From contig NW_020312894.1 of assembly GCF_003265705.1 (NCBI RefSeq), positions 2,525,028 through 2,589,027 on the forward strand: a stretch of DNA of 64,000 nt. The letters run 5' to 3'. Under the pieces are notes generated by a model. It worked only from the letters and a program-made list of their open reading frames with translations, did not search any database and was not told where the DNA came from. The translations under genes were made by a program, and so were the position numbers. Shown piece after piece: positions 46,331 to 58,238 of this stretch (its first letter is position 1; every line of letters begins with the position of its first letter). Source of the DNA: Callorhinus ursinus (Eukaryota > Chordata > Mammalia > Carnivora > Otariidae).

Positions 46331-48139
46331 GCCAATGACACATAATGAGGAGCTCAAAACAGGTAAGAATTTAGAACACGGTAGGTGTCATTTAGAGTAT
46401 CAGGGATAGATGGTTTACTCAGCAAATAGCTCTGGAGAAATTGGTAATTGAATGAGTACTGTCTCTCTTTTTCAAGCAAAACACAGTATTAATCACCTCT
46501 GAGTCAAAGATTTAAATGCAAAATGTATTAACAAGAACATCTGGAAGGTGCTAGAGAGACTGTCTTCTCTCACGGTGGAAAATGCTCCCAAAGAGGCTCA
46601 GAAGAGACAGTGTGCACAGTGGTCAAGGCAGATCTCCAGCATCAGGAAAACCCTAGTGGGCTTCAGGCAAGTTACTCAATATTTCAATGTGTCTGGAACA
46701 TCAGGAGGATGGAGGCCACATGCCAGGAAGAACGGATGTCTCCCTGCTGGGACTCCCAGTCCATCCTTCTTGCTGGGTGAGACCACCAAGTACCTCCCCA
46801 ACCTGCAAGCTGAAAACATATTATGGAATGAAGATAAAATAGACCTCAAAATGACAATTCTTCCCCATTTTCAACATGGAAACAATAATAAAGCCCATCT
46901 CATGGGGCTTGGGACAACTTGCTTGACCAGCTAACTCACAGAAACCACTAGCAAAGTAAATCAGTTACTGTATTTAATGAATGAAGTGTTCCAAAAATCA
47001 GGGAGGAAAAGATATATAAAAGTGAACATGAACAGTGAAGGAATACAAATGGAAGTAAGAGCGTGAACAGGAGCCACTGTTGGTTAAGTTTTGGAGAAGC
47101 AAACACGGATTAGTCAAAGTTCTAGAAATCACTGGAAATATCAAACACCCTCCCCCCTCTACATTCAGAGCTGGGCTGTGAATCACAATGGTGGGTGTAA
47201 GCGGATCTTGCTTTGGTAGTGTCACCACGGTTCAGAGATGTGCAGAACGGCCCAAAAAGGAGACCCAGGAGGCTCGGTCCTGGGGCCCTGGCATGGGCTT
47301 GAAACTACCCTAAGAGCTCCCTTGACAAGAGGTAAGTGATTTTGTTTGTATTTCTTTAAGCCACCCTGTGTTTTAGATCCAGATTCTTTAAAAAAGAAAT
47401 ATTGTTTCTAAGATCCGAAGTATTGGCAAGAGCTTGGTGTCTCTTCATTCTAAAAGGATCACCTCCAGAAATATCTCTGTATTAGGGGCATTGATTTTTC
47501 TGAGTCTCTCATATCTTTGCTGAAAGGCTTTCCTCCAGGAGCTGATATTTCCGCACTGAAGTCCTGACACAAGATCAACAGGTACCTCGCTGGGCACTGA
47601 CTCTATCAGGAGCAATAAACTGCAGGCGCATCCCCAGCTAATAGAAATTGCCTCCCAGCTCTGTGCCTGGATTGTGATTCCAGACACCTTTCAGCCGAGC
47701 CTCTGCACGGCAGCAGCACTCAGCTCCATGCCTGTTGAAGACTTACTTCCACAAAATGTGTTGCAAGGCTACCTCCTGCTCCCTGACCCTTATTAGCATC
47801 AAACTGACAAAGACCAGCTCTGCCCATGTACCGTGGGCAGCAGTATTATCATCCTGTATGCCTGTTCATTTCTTTCCTTCTTGACGGAGGAAATTACTTG
47901 CGGTTCTACAGGATCATAAATGTTATGACAATGAAAAAAAAAGAAACCAAGCTGAGAATTTCTTGGGTGACCTCACACTGTTGATGCATCTATTTAGATT
48001 TCGGAATTCAAACTGCATACCTACAAAGTCCTCGAGAATATGGCAAAGGACACCACAGCGCTACATTTCATGCTAAAAAGGCATTCAATCGTGCATATAT
48101 TACGTCACATGAAAATAAGCTCCTTTGTTAATCTAAGTC
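46331..48139. other. mostly unassigned sequence
   Basis: Diverged MIR-like words occur at 46660-46700 and 46855-46915 (CAGGCAAGTTACTCAAT; CCCATTTTCAACATGGAAAC) but with 150 bases of unrelated sequence between. 47800-48140 is unrepetitive and holds a TTACGTCA (CRE/ATF-type) octamer at 48100-48107. No gene recognised. Confidence 0.4.
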
Positions 48140-48240
48140 ACCAAAATTTATTAATCACTTGTTGTGTGTGAGGCATTGTCTGGGGATGATGGTAGTGCTG
48201 GAATACAGAGAGGAATTAACATGCAACCTCGTCTCTCCCG
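48140..48240 (-). mobile_element. L2 3' end fragment
   Basis: TTTATTAATCACTTGTTGTG, GAGGCATTGTCTGGGGATGA and GGAATACAGAGAGGAATTA match the reverse complement of L2's end, diverged. Confidence 0.5.
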
Positions 48241-48489
48241 GCCATCACAGGCCAGCAAGAGAAGCCCATGAAAGATTAAACTTCACTAAACTCCAGTACC
48301 AGGTAAATGCCTCAAAGATTATGTGGAAAATTATGGACGCCAAGGAAAGGTAGCAATTAACTGTGAAAAAAAAGGGAGCTCTGAAGGAAGATCTGGGTGG
48401 AGGGAGCAGGTAGCATTTCTCTCCAACACTGTTCTTCACAACCTCCCTGCATGGTGTCCACCAGCAGCCTGGGCAGAGCCCAGGCCTCC

Positions 48490-49145
48490 ATCCTAGACAT
48501 CCCCTGCCCACCAGCCTCACACTGGTTTGTCACTGCCCCCCCCACACCCCTCTCTACCCCATCACCACTGGTCTACTTTTGGTTTCCATCACCTCCCACT
48601 GGGCCCCTGCCTCCAGTCTTGTTCCCCTGACCACACCAAAGCTGGAGTACATTTTACAAAAAAACACAAGTTTGGCCATGTCAGTATCTGAACTAAAACC
48701 TTCAATGGCTCCATATTGCCCTTAACATTAAGTCCACAGTTCTTAAGAAGCTGGTAAAGTCTCTCTTTTCTCTCCTTGCTCATGTCTAAATCTTTAGCGT
48801 CACTCAGCTCTTTGCATGAGCCCTGCTTGTTCTAGAACACTCTACCCTACCTCACCCCCTGGCTCCACTCCATCCCATAGCATCTTCTTCCTGTCTCATC
48901 GTGGGGATCACTTCCTCTGTGACCCCACATCTGGGTTGTGTGGCTTCCTGCTTCTGTCCACCATACCCCCAGCTCTTGACTTATCAAGTGACTCCCTACA
49001 CCATATTACAAGTGCCTGTCAGCTAGACTGGGGCTCTGAGAGGGCACAGACAGTGTCTCCTCGGGCCACCATCATCATCTCCAGCATCCAGCACCTTGCC
49101 TGGCCCACAGCAGGGGCTCAGTACATATATATGGATGAGATGAGG
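48490..49145 (+). mobile_element. L2 3' part, well preserved
   Basis: The plus strand follows L2 over 650 bases: CCTTCAATGGCTCCATATTG, CCCTTAACATTAAGTCCACA, TTGCTCATG, GCATCTTCTTCCTGTCTCAT, CAGTGTCTCCTCGGGCC and CCAGCACCTTGCCTGGCCCA, ending GCTCAGTACATATATATGGA. It encodes the end of the old L2 reverse-transcriptase protein, with no frame retained. Confidence 0.8.
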
Positions 49146-49214
49146 AAGGAAAGTCTTTACACTGTCCTGTCTGTGAAGCATCAATAACTGACAACTAGAA
49201 GATAGTGGGAAGGG

Positions 49215-49577
49215 GCATTCAACAGCCCATCCAGGCAGCTATAACAAATGACCACAGACCCGGTGGCTCACAAATAGCAGAAATGTATTGCTCACAGTTC
49301 TGGAGGCTGGAAAATCCAAGCTCAAGCTGTCAACATGGCCACCTCCTGTGGGGTTCTGCTTCCTGGTTCACAGGCACCTTCTCACTGTGTCCTCAGTGGT
49401 GGAACGGGTGGTGATCACTCTCTGGAGTCTCTTTTGTAAAGCACTAATTCCACTCATGAGGGCTCCACCCTCATGACTTAAGCAACTCTGAAAAGCCTCA
49501 CCTACTAAAATCACCGTATTAGGCATTAGGATCTCAACATATGAATTCGGGAGGAGACACAAACATTCAGACCATGG
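49215..49577 (-). mobile_element. MLT1-type LTR (ERVL-MaLR)
   Basis: The plus strand is the reverse complement of a MaLR LTR. The order is CAGCTATAACAAATGACCAC, CACAGTTCTGGAGGCTGGAA, CACCTTCTCACTGTGTCCTC, CTCATGAGGGCTCCACCCTC, CATGACTTAAGCAACTCTGA, then AACATATGAATTCGGGAGGA and ACATTCAGACCATGGCA. Near complete, solo LTR. Confidence 0.85.
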
Positions 49578-49629
49578 CAATGCAGAAAAATGTGGCTTTT
49601 ATTGGAAATTTCAAAAGATAAGCATATAA

Positions 49630-49790
49630 TGAGAAATTCCGTTGGAAAGGCAGGTTGAGGTCAGTCCTAGAAGGCCTTGAATGTCAGATTAGGTGGTTGG
49701 GAGGCAAGAACTTCTGCTACCACCCCAGGAGAGTGACAGGGACAGGATTTACTGCCCCATCTGAAGCAATCAAAATAGAAAAGCAGACAA
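49630..49790 (-). mobile_element. L2 internal fragment
   Basis: GGCCTTGAATGTCAGATTAG, GAGTGACAGGGACAGGATTT and nearby words match the minus-strand L2 order. Confidence 0.5.
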
Positions 49791-51573
49791 ACCATAAGAA
49801 ACAGCAGTTCTCAGATGCTGGACATCAGACAATGAAGAACAGTGATCTGTGAGAGAAGGAAACAAACCACATGAGCCCCATCATTGCCCCCTCACTGCCT
49901 TGAGAGCCACAGTGTGGGAATGGGAACCCAGGAGACAGGACAGAGATTCCAGGGCACCAAGCTGGTGAGAGTTTGCACAGCAGAGGGCTGATGGAGGGAA
50001 CTGCTCACAGGGAGAACACATTTTTGCAAAAGGATGTCCTGTGATATTCAGCAAGGTAGAGCAAACTCCACGCTAGCATATGTCACAGGTGGGAGGATCT
50101 ACATGAGACAGGGGGAAATTACCCAAAAGATTAGAAAGCTGTGCTTCACATAAGACCAGAAACGGTGCTTGTTTTTACCAATAGACTGCAAAATCTCAAA
50201 ACTCAGGGTGCATTGGGTAAATATGCAGGAAGATCTTGCCTCAATAGTGGCCATAGTTTGGATGGTATACTCTTATGGAACCACCTAACAGATCAGAAGA
50301 ACAAGACATGAAAGAGTCAGACTGTCTCCTATTAACTTGACCGTGTCCCAGAACAAAATCCAATAACATTTATGGGATTACAAAAATATCCAGCACCTAC
50401 ATAAAATACATGATGTCTGACATTCAATCAGAAATGAACAGATAAATGAAGGGACAGGGAAACATAACTCATAAGGAGGAGAGTTGCTTAATCAATCAAG
50501 CCAACCCAGAACTGACACAGATGTTAGAATCCGCCAATAAAAACATTAAAATTTATTACAAGCGTATCCCATATGTTCAAGTTTCTTGCAGGCATGAAAG
50601 ACATGAAATAAAGAATACAACAGAAACTCTAAAGATAAGAACAACAAATCTGAAATGAAAATTATACTGGATGGAAATTAGACACTGCAGAAGAAAAAAC
50701 AGTGAAGCTGAAGACATAGCAACAGAAACTATGTAAAATAAAACACAAAGAGATAAAATAATAAAGAAAAATAAGCCAACCTTTGGTCGTTTGTGGGACA
50801 ACCTCAAGAGCTACAGTATATGTGTGATTTGAGTACAAAGGGATGGAGGAGAGGGCAGAGAAAGAATTGAGAAAATAGTTGCAGAAAAGTCTTCAATTTG
50901 ATAAAACAATAAATCCATAGATTGAAGAAACTTAATGAATCCCACAGCATATCATAATTAAAAGTGGTGAAATCCTGTAATAAAGGGAAATCTTAAAAAC
51001 AGAAAAAACATATTTTATAAAAAAAAAACAAAGATAAGGATGACAGTGTATTGCTCATCAGAAACAAGACAACAAGACAGTAGAACAACCTCTTTCAGTG
51101 ACTGCAAGAAAACCCATCAACCTGGAATTCTATACCCAGACAAAAACTCTCAAAAACAAAGGCAAAATGAAGACATTTGCAGAAATGACAAAGCTGAAAG
51201 AATTTATAACAAGAAGTCCTACACTACAAGAACATGAAAGGGAGTCCTCTCTACAGAAATGAAGTGATACCAGATGGAGATACAGCTCTCCAGAGGAGAA
51301 TGAAGAGCACTGAAAATGGTACTTACATTGGTAAATATATAAGATTTTTCCCTGTTGTTTAAATTTCATTAAAATATAATTGCTAAAAAATAATGATAAC
51401 AATGTATTGTGGAATTTGTAGCACACACATTAGTAAAATATATGACAACAGCTTAAAGGTCAGGAGGAGAGAAATGGTGGTATGCTGTCGTGTAGTTCTT
51501 AAACTATATGCAAAGTAGTACAGTATCCTGTAAAGACTGGCTGTGATAAGCTAAAGATGTATGCCATATATCC

Positions 51574-52195
51574 TAAAGTCACACTAGTTTTTTTTTTTCA
51601 AAAATTTTTTTATTGTTATGTTAATCACCATATATTACATCATTAGTTTTTGATGCAGTGTTCCATGATTGATTGTTTGTTCATAACACCCAGTGCTCCA
51701 TGCAGAACGTGCCCTCTTTAATATTACATCATTAGTTTTTGATGCAGTGTTCCATGATTGATTGTTTATTCATAACACCCAGTGCTCCACGCAGAACGGG
51801 CCCTCTTTAATACCCATCACCAGGCTGACCCATCCCCCCACCCCCTACCCTCTAGAACCCTCAGTTTGTTTTTCAGAGTCCATCATCTCTCATGGTTCGT
51901 CTCCCCCTCTGACATACTCCCCTTTTCTTCCTCTCCTGTTATCTTCTTCTTTTCCTTTTTTCTTAAAATATGTTGCATTATTTGTTTCAGAAGTACAGAT
52001 CTGTGATTCAACAGTCTTGCACAATTCACAGCGCTCACCGTAGCACATACCCTCCCCAAAGTCTATCACCCAGCCATCCCATCCCTCCCACCCCCAACCA
52101 CTCCAGTAACACTCAGTTTGTTTCCTGAGATTAAGAATTCCTCATATCAGTGAGGTCATGTGATACATGTCTTTCTCTGATTAAAGTCACACTAG
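51574..52195 (-). mobile_element. 5'-truncated young L1 tail with target duplication
   Basis: The body at about 51588-52181 matches the 3' end of the complete L1 (15634-16120 region), minus strand, with a T run at the left. The direct repeat TAAAGTCACACTAG is at 51574-51587 and 52182-52195, so the truncation end is at about 52181, just inside the end of ORF2. It carries an internal 89-bp duplication. Confidence 0.95.
51632..51811. repeat. 89-bp tandem duplication inside L1 3' UTR
   Basis: ATATTACATCATTAG... is repeated with period 89 (51632-51722 and 51721-51811, ending CCCTCTTTAAT). The two units differ at a few positions. The other L1 copies in the window have one unit. Confidence 0.92.
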
Positions 52196-54458
52196 TTTTT
52201 ATAAAAGAAAGCATTATAGCTAATAAGCCAAAAAAAAAAAGATATAAATAACATCACAAAACATATACCATCAATTCAAAAGAAAGCAGAAAAACAGGAA
52301 AAAGGAGCAAGGAAGAGATAGAAAAAGTAGAAGACAAAGAACAAGCTTATGGACTTAAACATAATCAAACCAATAGTTCCATTAAGTGTAATTTGACTAG
52401 CCTTCCAATTAAGATGAAGGGAATGTCAGAATGTCCAACACTAGTTGGAAGGTTGGACTGACTATTTTATCCCAGAAAAAAAATTATTAGCCAAAATCTA
52501 GAAAGTCACTTCATAAGGAGAAGGGGCTCAACTGATCAAGATGCTCAAATAATTTTAAACATTTATGAACCCAATAACAGCGCTTCTCCATACAGTAAGT
52601 AAAACAGATACAACTGAAAAGTAAAGCAGAGAAAATAAAATCATGGTAGCTTTCCCCAGACCTTGTTGAAGAAATAGAGAGAGAAATCCAGCAAGGATAC
52701 TGTATACTTCAATTAACACTATCAACAAACTTGGCTGACACAGAACACTGCCCCCCAAAAAGCAGAATGAACATTCTCTTCGAGTGTATACATAAAATTT
52801 ATCAAGAGAGACGATGCCCTGGACCATAATTTAAGTCTAAATAAACTTCAAAAGATTCAAGTCATAAAAGTATGTGCTCTGACCAAAATGGAATTTAATT
52901 ACAAATTAAGAGCAATCTTGAACATGACCAGATATTTGAAAACAAAAATGATGTATTTCTAAATAATCCATGGGTCAAAGAAAAAACAAAGGGAAATTAG
53001 AAAGTATTTTAAACTGAATGAAAAACACATCATATTAGAATGTGTGATTAGTAATCAGGGAGGAATTTATAGTACCAAATGCCTACATTAGAAAAAAAGA
53101 AAGATCGCAAATAAGGACCTCAACTTCCTCTTGGAGGAGCTAGAAAAAGAATAACACATTAAACCCAATGTTAGCAGAATAAAGAAAATAATAAAGCTCA
53201 AAATGGAAGCCAACAAAAAAGAAAACAGAAATGAATAAAATCAAAAATTTGGTTCTTTGCATAGATCAACACAATTGATAGAGTGATCAAGAAACAAACA
53301 GAAAATACAAACTATCAACATTAGAAATGAGAAAAGTGACACCAGTATAGATTCAAAAGTTATTACAAGGATAATAAGGGAATATTATGAACAACTTGAA
53401 GCCTACTTTCAAAAACATAGATGCTATGAAAGATTTCTTGAAAGATACAAACTACCAGAAAAATAATGTTAATAGCCTTATATCTATTAAAGAAATGGAA
53501 TTTACAGCTACAAGTCTTCACCCGCACCTAATGCCTACCACCACCTCCCCAAAAAAACAAATTCTAGAACCATATGGCTTTATTTGTGAACTATACCAAA
53601 CATTTCAGGAAAAAACATATTAATTCACCACAAACACATCCATAAGATTGGATAGGAAAAAACAGTTCCAAATTCATTTTTGAGACCAGCATTACCCAGA
53701 TTCCAAAATCAAAGACATTATCAGAAAGACTAGAGACCAATATCCCTCATAAATCTAGACCAAAATAAAAAAATCTAAACAAAATTTTATTTTAGCAAAT
53801 TATCCACCAATATATTAAAAGAATACTATAGCATGACCAAGTAAGTTTTACTCCAGAAAAGTAAGGTTGCTTAACATTTGAAAATTAATCAATATAATTC
53901 ACCATATTGCCAAACTAAAAAATAAAAACTATATGATCATCTCAACAGAACAGAAAAAGGCATTTTATAAAACCTGACATCTGCTCTCCTTTGAAACTCT
54001 CACAAAACAAGAAATAAATGTGAACTCCCTCAACTTGATAAGGAGTATCAGTGAGAATCTATAGCTGATGTCATACACAATGATAAATGATTTCCCCTAA
54101 GATCAGGAACAAGACAAGGATGTCTGCCCTCACCATGTCTATCAATACTGTAGTGAAGCTTCTGTCCAGTGCACTCACACCAGAAAAAGAAATAAAAAGC
54201 AAACCGATGGGCAAGAATAAAGTAAAACTGTCTTTATTCTAAGATGACATGATCATTAATGACAAAAATTCAATAAAATCTACAAAAGCTACTAGGACAA
54301 GTGAATGAGTTTAAAAAGGCTGCAGTGTAGAAATAACACCAGGACCCAAAAATCAATTTTATTCCTATACCAGAAAACAATAAAAAATTCAAAAGCTATT
54401 TACTATAGCATTAAAAATATGGACGAGGTATGCACTCAACAAAATGTGTGTTTAAACT

Positions 54459-54717
54459 AAAGTCTACAGAATTTTTTTTAATTTTTTTATTGTTATGTTA
54501 ATCACCATATATTACATCATTAGTTTTTGATGTAGTGTTCCATGATTCATTGTTTGTGCATAACACCCAGTGCTCCATGCAGAATGTACCCTCTTTAATA
54601 CCCATCACCAGGCTAACCCATCCCCCTACCCTCCTCCCCTCTAGAACCCTCAGTTTGTTTATCAGAGTCCATCATCTCTCATGGTTCGTCTCCCCCTCTG
54701 AAAGTCAACAGAATTTT
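54459..54717 (-). mobile_element. short young L1 tail with target duplication
   Basis: About 225 bases of L1 3' UTR (54476-54700), minus strand, with the T run at left. Flanking AAAGTCTACAGAATTTT (54459-54475) and AAAGTCAACAGAATTTT (54701-54717) differ at one base. Confidence 0.93.
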
Positions 54718-55329
54718 GCTAGGAGAAATTAAAGACTTCACGACTGGAGATACAGTTTTGTTCATAGGTCAGGAGCCCCAGGAGTACTGACCTCAGTTCC
54801 CCCAAACTGATGTAGAGATCCAGCGCTACCCAAACAGAAGTCTGTCAGAGTTTTTGGTTGAAATTGAGAAAGTGATCTAAAATTCACAAGGAATTGCAAA
54901 AGGCCCTAGAATAATGAAAGGAGATTTGAAAAAGAAGCACAACATTGGGAGGACAGCACCACCTTGCTTGATAGCTTATTGTGATGGTAGAGTAATCAAA
55001 CAGTGCACCATTATTTCCAAAATAAACAAATAGGTTGAAGGAAGAAGGCAGAGATCCCACAGCAGACACACAAGCGTGGACCCTGACTTTGGACAAAGGA
55101 ACAGAGACAATTCAGTCTCCTCAACAAATGTGCTGGGAAAATCAACCATGTACAAGCAATACCTCCTACAAATATACCGTACACATAATATATTCTCAGA
55201 TCATATATAAAATTTAACTCAAAATGTTTCACAGACCTCAAAATGAAACCTAATAAGCTTCTAGAAGAAAATAAAAGTGAAAGGAAATACTTGTGATCTT
55301 AACCGAGGAGCAGTGTCCTTAGGTACCAT

Positions 55330-56240
55330 ACCCAAAGCACCATCCATAGAAGAAAACAATGATAATAAACTGGAATTCATGAAAACTGTAATTTTCCACT
55401 CTTCAAAAGACCCTCTAAGAGAATGAACAGAGGTTGGAGAAAATATTTGAAATCACAAATCTGATCAAGGATTTGTATCCAGAGTCTATAGAGAACTCTC
55501 AAAATGCAATTAAACATAATAACCCAATTTTAAAAATAGGGACAAGATTTGAACACTTCACCAAAGAAGCTGTATGCACAGCACGTAATCTAATAAAATA
55601 TCCTCAATAGCATGTGTCAATAAGGAAATGCAGATTAAAACTGCAGTGAGATGTCACTACATACCTATTAGGGTTGCAAAAACAGACAAGAATGAGCATG
55701 CCAAGTATTGGTGATTCTATGGGGGAACTGGAACTTTTCAGAGAGCAGTTTTTCGAACACTTAAACATACATTTAACATATGATCCTGCCATGGTCCATA
55801 AAAGAAAAAAAAACTGATAAAAATTGGACCTCATTAAAATTCAAAACTTTGGCAATTCAAAAGACACTGAAAAGAAAATGAAAATACAAGCAACAGGTTG
55901 AGAGAAAATATTTGCAAATGACACATCTCATAAAGAACTTTTGTCTAGAATATACACACCAAAACAAACAAACAAACCAACCCAAAAGACTCTTACAACT
56001 CAAGAATAAAAGACAAGCAACCCAATCAAAATGTTAGCACAAAATTTTAAATAGATATTTCTCCATATAGAACAGACAAATGGCTAGTAAGCACATGAAA
56101 AAACGCTCAACACATTAGTCATTAGGAACACGGTAATTAAAACAACAATGAGGTGTCATTGCACACTTAATTGAACAGATGCAATAAAAAAAAGCAGACA
56201 ACAACCAATGCTGGCGAGGATGTAGAAAACTGGATCCCAT
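55330..56240 (+). repeat. two successive copies of the L1M ORF2 C-terminal region
   Basis: 55375-55795 and 55822-56325 repeat the same order: a TTCATGAAAA/TCATTAAAATT start, AAAATATTTG(AAATC/CAAATGAC), then the AACACATTAG/AGGAAATG region, a gently changed GTTTCTTAAAAAGTAAA block and ACATATGATCCTGCCATGG versus CATATGACGCAGCAATTCC. They derive from two related L1M copies or a duplication. Confidence 0.6.
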
Positions 56241-56885
56241 GTGCACGGTTGGTAGGAATCCAAAATGGCGCAGCCACTTCCACAATGTTTGTCAGTTTCT
56301 TAAAAAGTAAAACATAAATTTACCATATGACGCAGCAATTCCACTCTTAAGTATCCACCCAAGAGAAGTAAAAATACATGCCCACACAAGAACTTTTGCA
56401 TATATCTTTCTTGCATATTATGAATATTTACTCATAATATCCCCAATTTGGTAACAACCTAAACGCCCATCAGCTGGTAAGTGGACAATGGAATTTGAAT
56501 ACTACTTTGCAGTAAAAGGGAAAACCCACAGGTACACTCTACAACCTGGATGCACCTCAAAAACATTATGTTCCATGAAAGAACCCAGACACAAGAAACC
56601 ACATACTGCATAGGTTGATTTTTAAGAAATATTCAGAAAAGGCATAGCCACAAAGTAGCTTTAATCTACAAAAGTAGATGAGTGGTTGCCTAGAGCAGAT
56701 AAATGTTCACAAGGAATTATACTGGAGGAATGAAAATGTTCTAAAACTGATCTATGGTGAAGGTTATCCAACTTGGTCAATGTACTAAAATAAATTTAAA
56801 AAATAAATTTACATTAAAAAATCACACTTAAAAAGGGTGATATATATGATATACAAAATATGCCTCAATCAAGATTTTAAAAAAA

Positions 56886-57134
56886 GAAAGTCGTTTTTTA
56901 AAAAAGAAGTGTGAAGGCTGTCCCTGAAATTTTTGAGGATTCATGGTCAAAACTATATTTTAAGAAGATCCAACCTGGATTCTAGGAAGATAGCTCCTAT
57001 AGTTACATAAAGGACAGATCAGAGGAGGATGCAGTGAAACACATATTATGGTTTAAATATCCGAGGTGAACCAAGGCCCATTTCAAAAGCTTGTGCAATA
57101 GAGAAGATAAAAGTCTCTGCACAAATGGACAGGG
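56886..57134. other. unassigned stretch between L1 copies
   Basis: No gene or repeat recognised in about 250 bases. Confidence 0.4.
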
Positions 57135-57694
57135 AAAGAAACAACAAATGTTGGAGAGGCTGTGGAGAAAGGGGACCCCTATTACACTGTTGGTGGGAAT
57201 GCAAAGTTGGTAGAGCCACTTTGGAAAACAGTGTGGAGGTTCCTCAAAAAATTAAAAATAGAGCTACCCTATGACCCAGCAATTGCACTATTGGTATTTA
57301 CCCCAAAGACACAGATGTAGTGAAAAGAAGGGCCATTTGTGCCCCAATGTTCATAGCAGCAATGTCCACAATGGCCAAACTGTGGAAAGAGCCGAGATGC
57401 CCTTCAACAGATGAATGGATAAAGAAGGTGTGGTCCATATAAACAATGGAATATTACTCAGGCATCAGAAAGGACGAATACCCAACTTTTACATCAACAT
57501 GGATGGGACTGGAGGAGATTGTGCTAAGTGAAATAAGTCAAGCAGAGAAAGTCAATTATCATATGGTTTCACTTATTTGTGGAACATAAGGAATAGCTCG
57601 GAGGACATTAGAAGGAAGGGAAAACTGAAGGGGGGGAATCGGAGGGAGAGATGAACCATGAGAGACGATGAACTCTGAGAAACAAACAGGTGTG
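57135..57694 (+). mobile_element. young-type L1 tail, plus strand, cut by gap
   Basis: Begins near ACAACAAATGTTGGAGAGGC and follows L1 ORF2 C-terminus (TGGAAAGAGCCGAGATGCCC, TTCAACAGATGAATGGATAA, TGGAATATTACTCAGGCATC) into the 3' UTR, stopping mid-UTR at AACAAACAGGTGTG where the assembly gap starts. It is related to, but a different subfamily or age from, the minus-strand copies, with stops in the coding part. Confidence 0.85.
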
Positions 57695-57794
57695 NNNNNN
57701 NNNNNNNNNNNNNNNNNNNNNNNNNNNNNNNNNNNNNNNNNNNNNNNNNNNNNNNNNNNNNNNNNNNNNNNNNNNNNNNNNNNNNNNNNNNNNN
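57695..57794. other. assembly gap (100 N)
   Basis: Exactly one hundred unknown bases. By convention many assemblers write 100 N for a gap of unknown size. It lies between the 3' UTRs of two L1 copies that point toward each other. Confidence 0.98.
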
Positions 57795-58238
57795 ATTGTT
57801 ATGTTAATCACCATATATTACATCATTAGTTTTTGATGTAGTGTTCCATGATTCATTGTTTGTGCATAACACCCAGTGCTCCACGCAGAAAGTGCCCTCT
57901 TTAATACCCATCACCGAGCTAACCCATCCCCCCACCCCCCTCCCCTCTAGAACCCTCAGTTTGTTTTTCAGAGTCCATCGTCTCTCATGGTTCGTCACCC
58001 CCTCTGACTTACTCCCCTTCATTCTTCCCCTTCTGCTATCTTCTTCTCTTTCTTTTTTCTTAACATATATTGCATTATTTGTTTCAGAAGTACAGATCTG
58101 TGATTCAACAGTCTGGCACAATTCACAGCACTCACCATAGCACATACCCTCCCCAATGTCTGTCACCCAGCCACCCGATCCCTCCCAACCCCCACCGCTC
58201 CAGCAACACTCAGTTTGTTTCCTGAGATTAAGAATTCC

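Larger units (their letters stand above)
49860..56885 (+). mobile_element. ancient L1M/HAL1-like element(s), near full order
   Basis: Plus-strand order: 5' region with GACCAGAAACGGTGC-type words (about 50030-50500), ORF1-like region (50440-51260), the HAL1/L1M junction (51360-51575), ORF2 start (52330-52530), RT region (53800-54250), C-terminus (55330-55790 and again 55800-56450) and a 3' end at about 56885. Two younger L1 tails are nested at 51591-52181 and 54476-54700. The ORF2 segment is duplicated at the junction near 55795. No frame is intact. Confidence 0.75.

Noticed and set aside
46640..46920. MIR split by an insert
   Set aside because: Two MIR-like words lie 150 bases apart, but the match is too weak to call.
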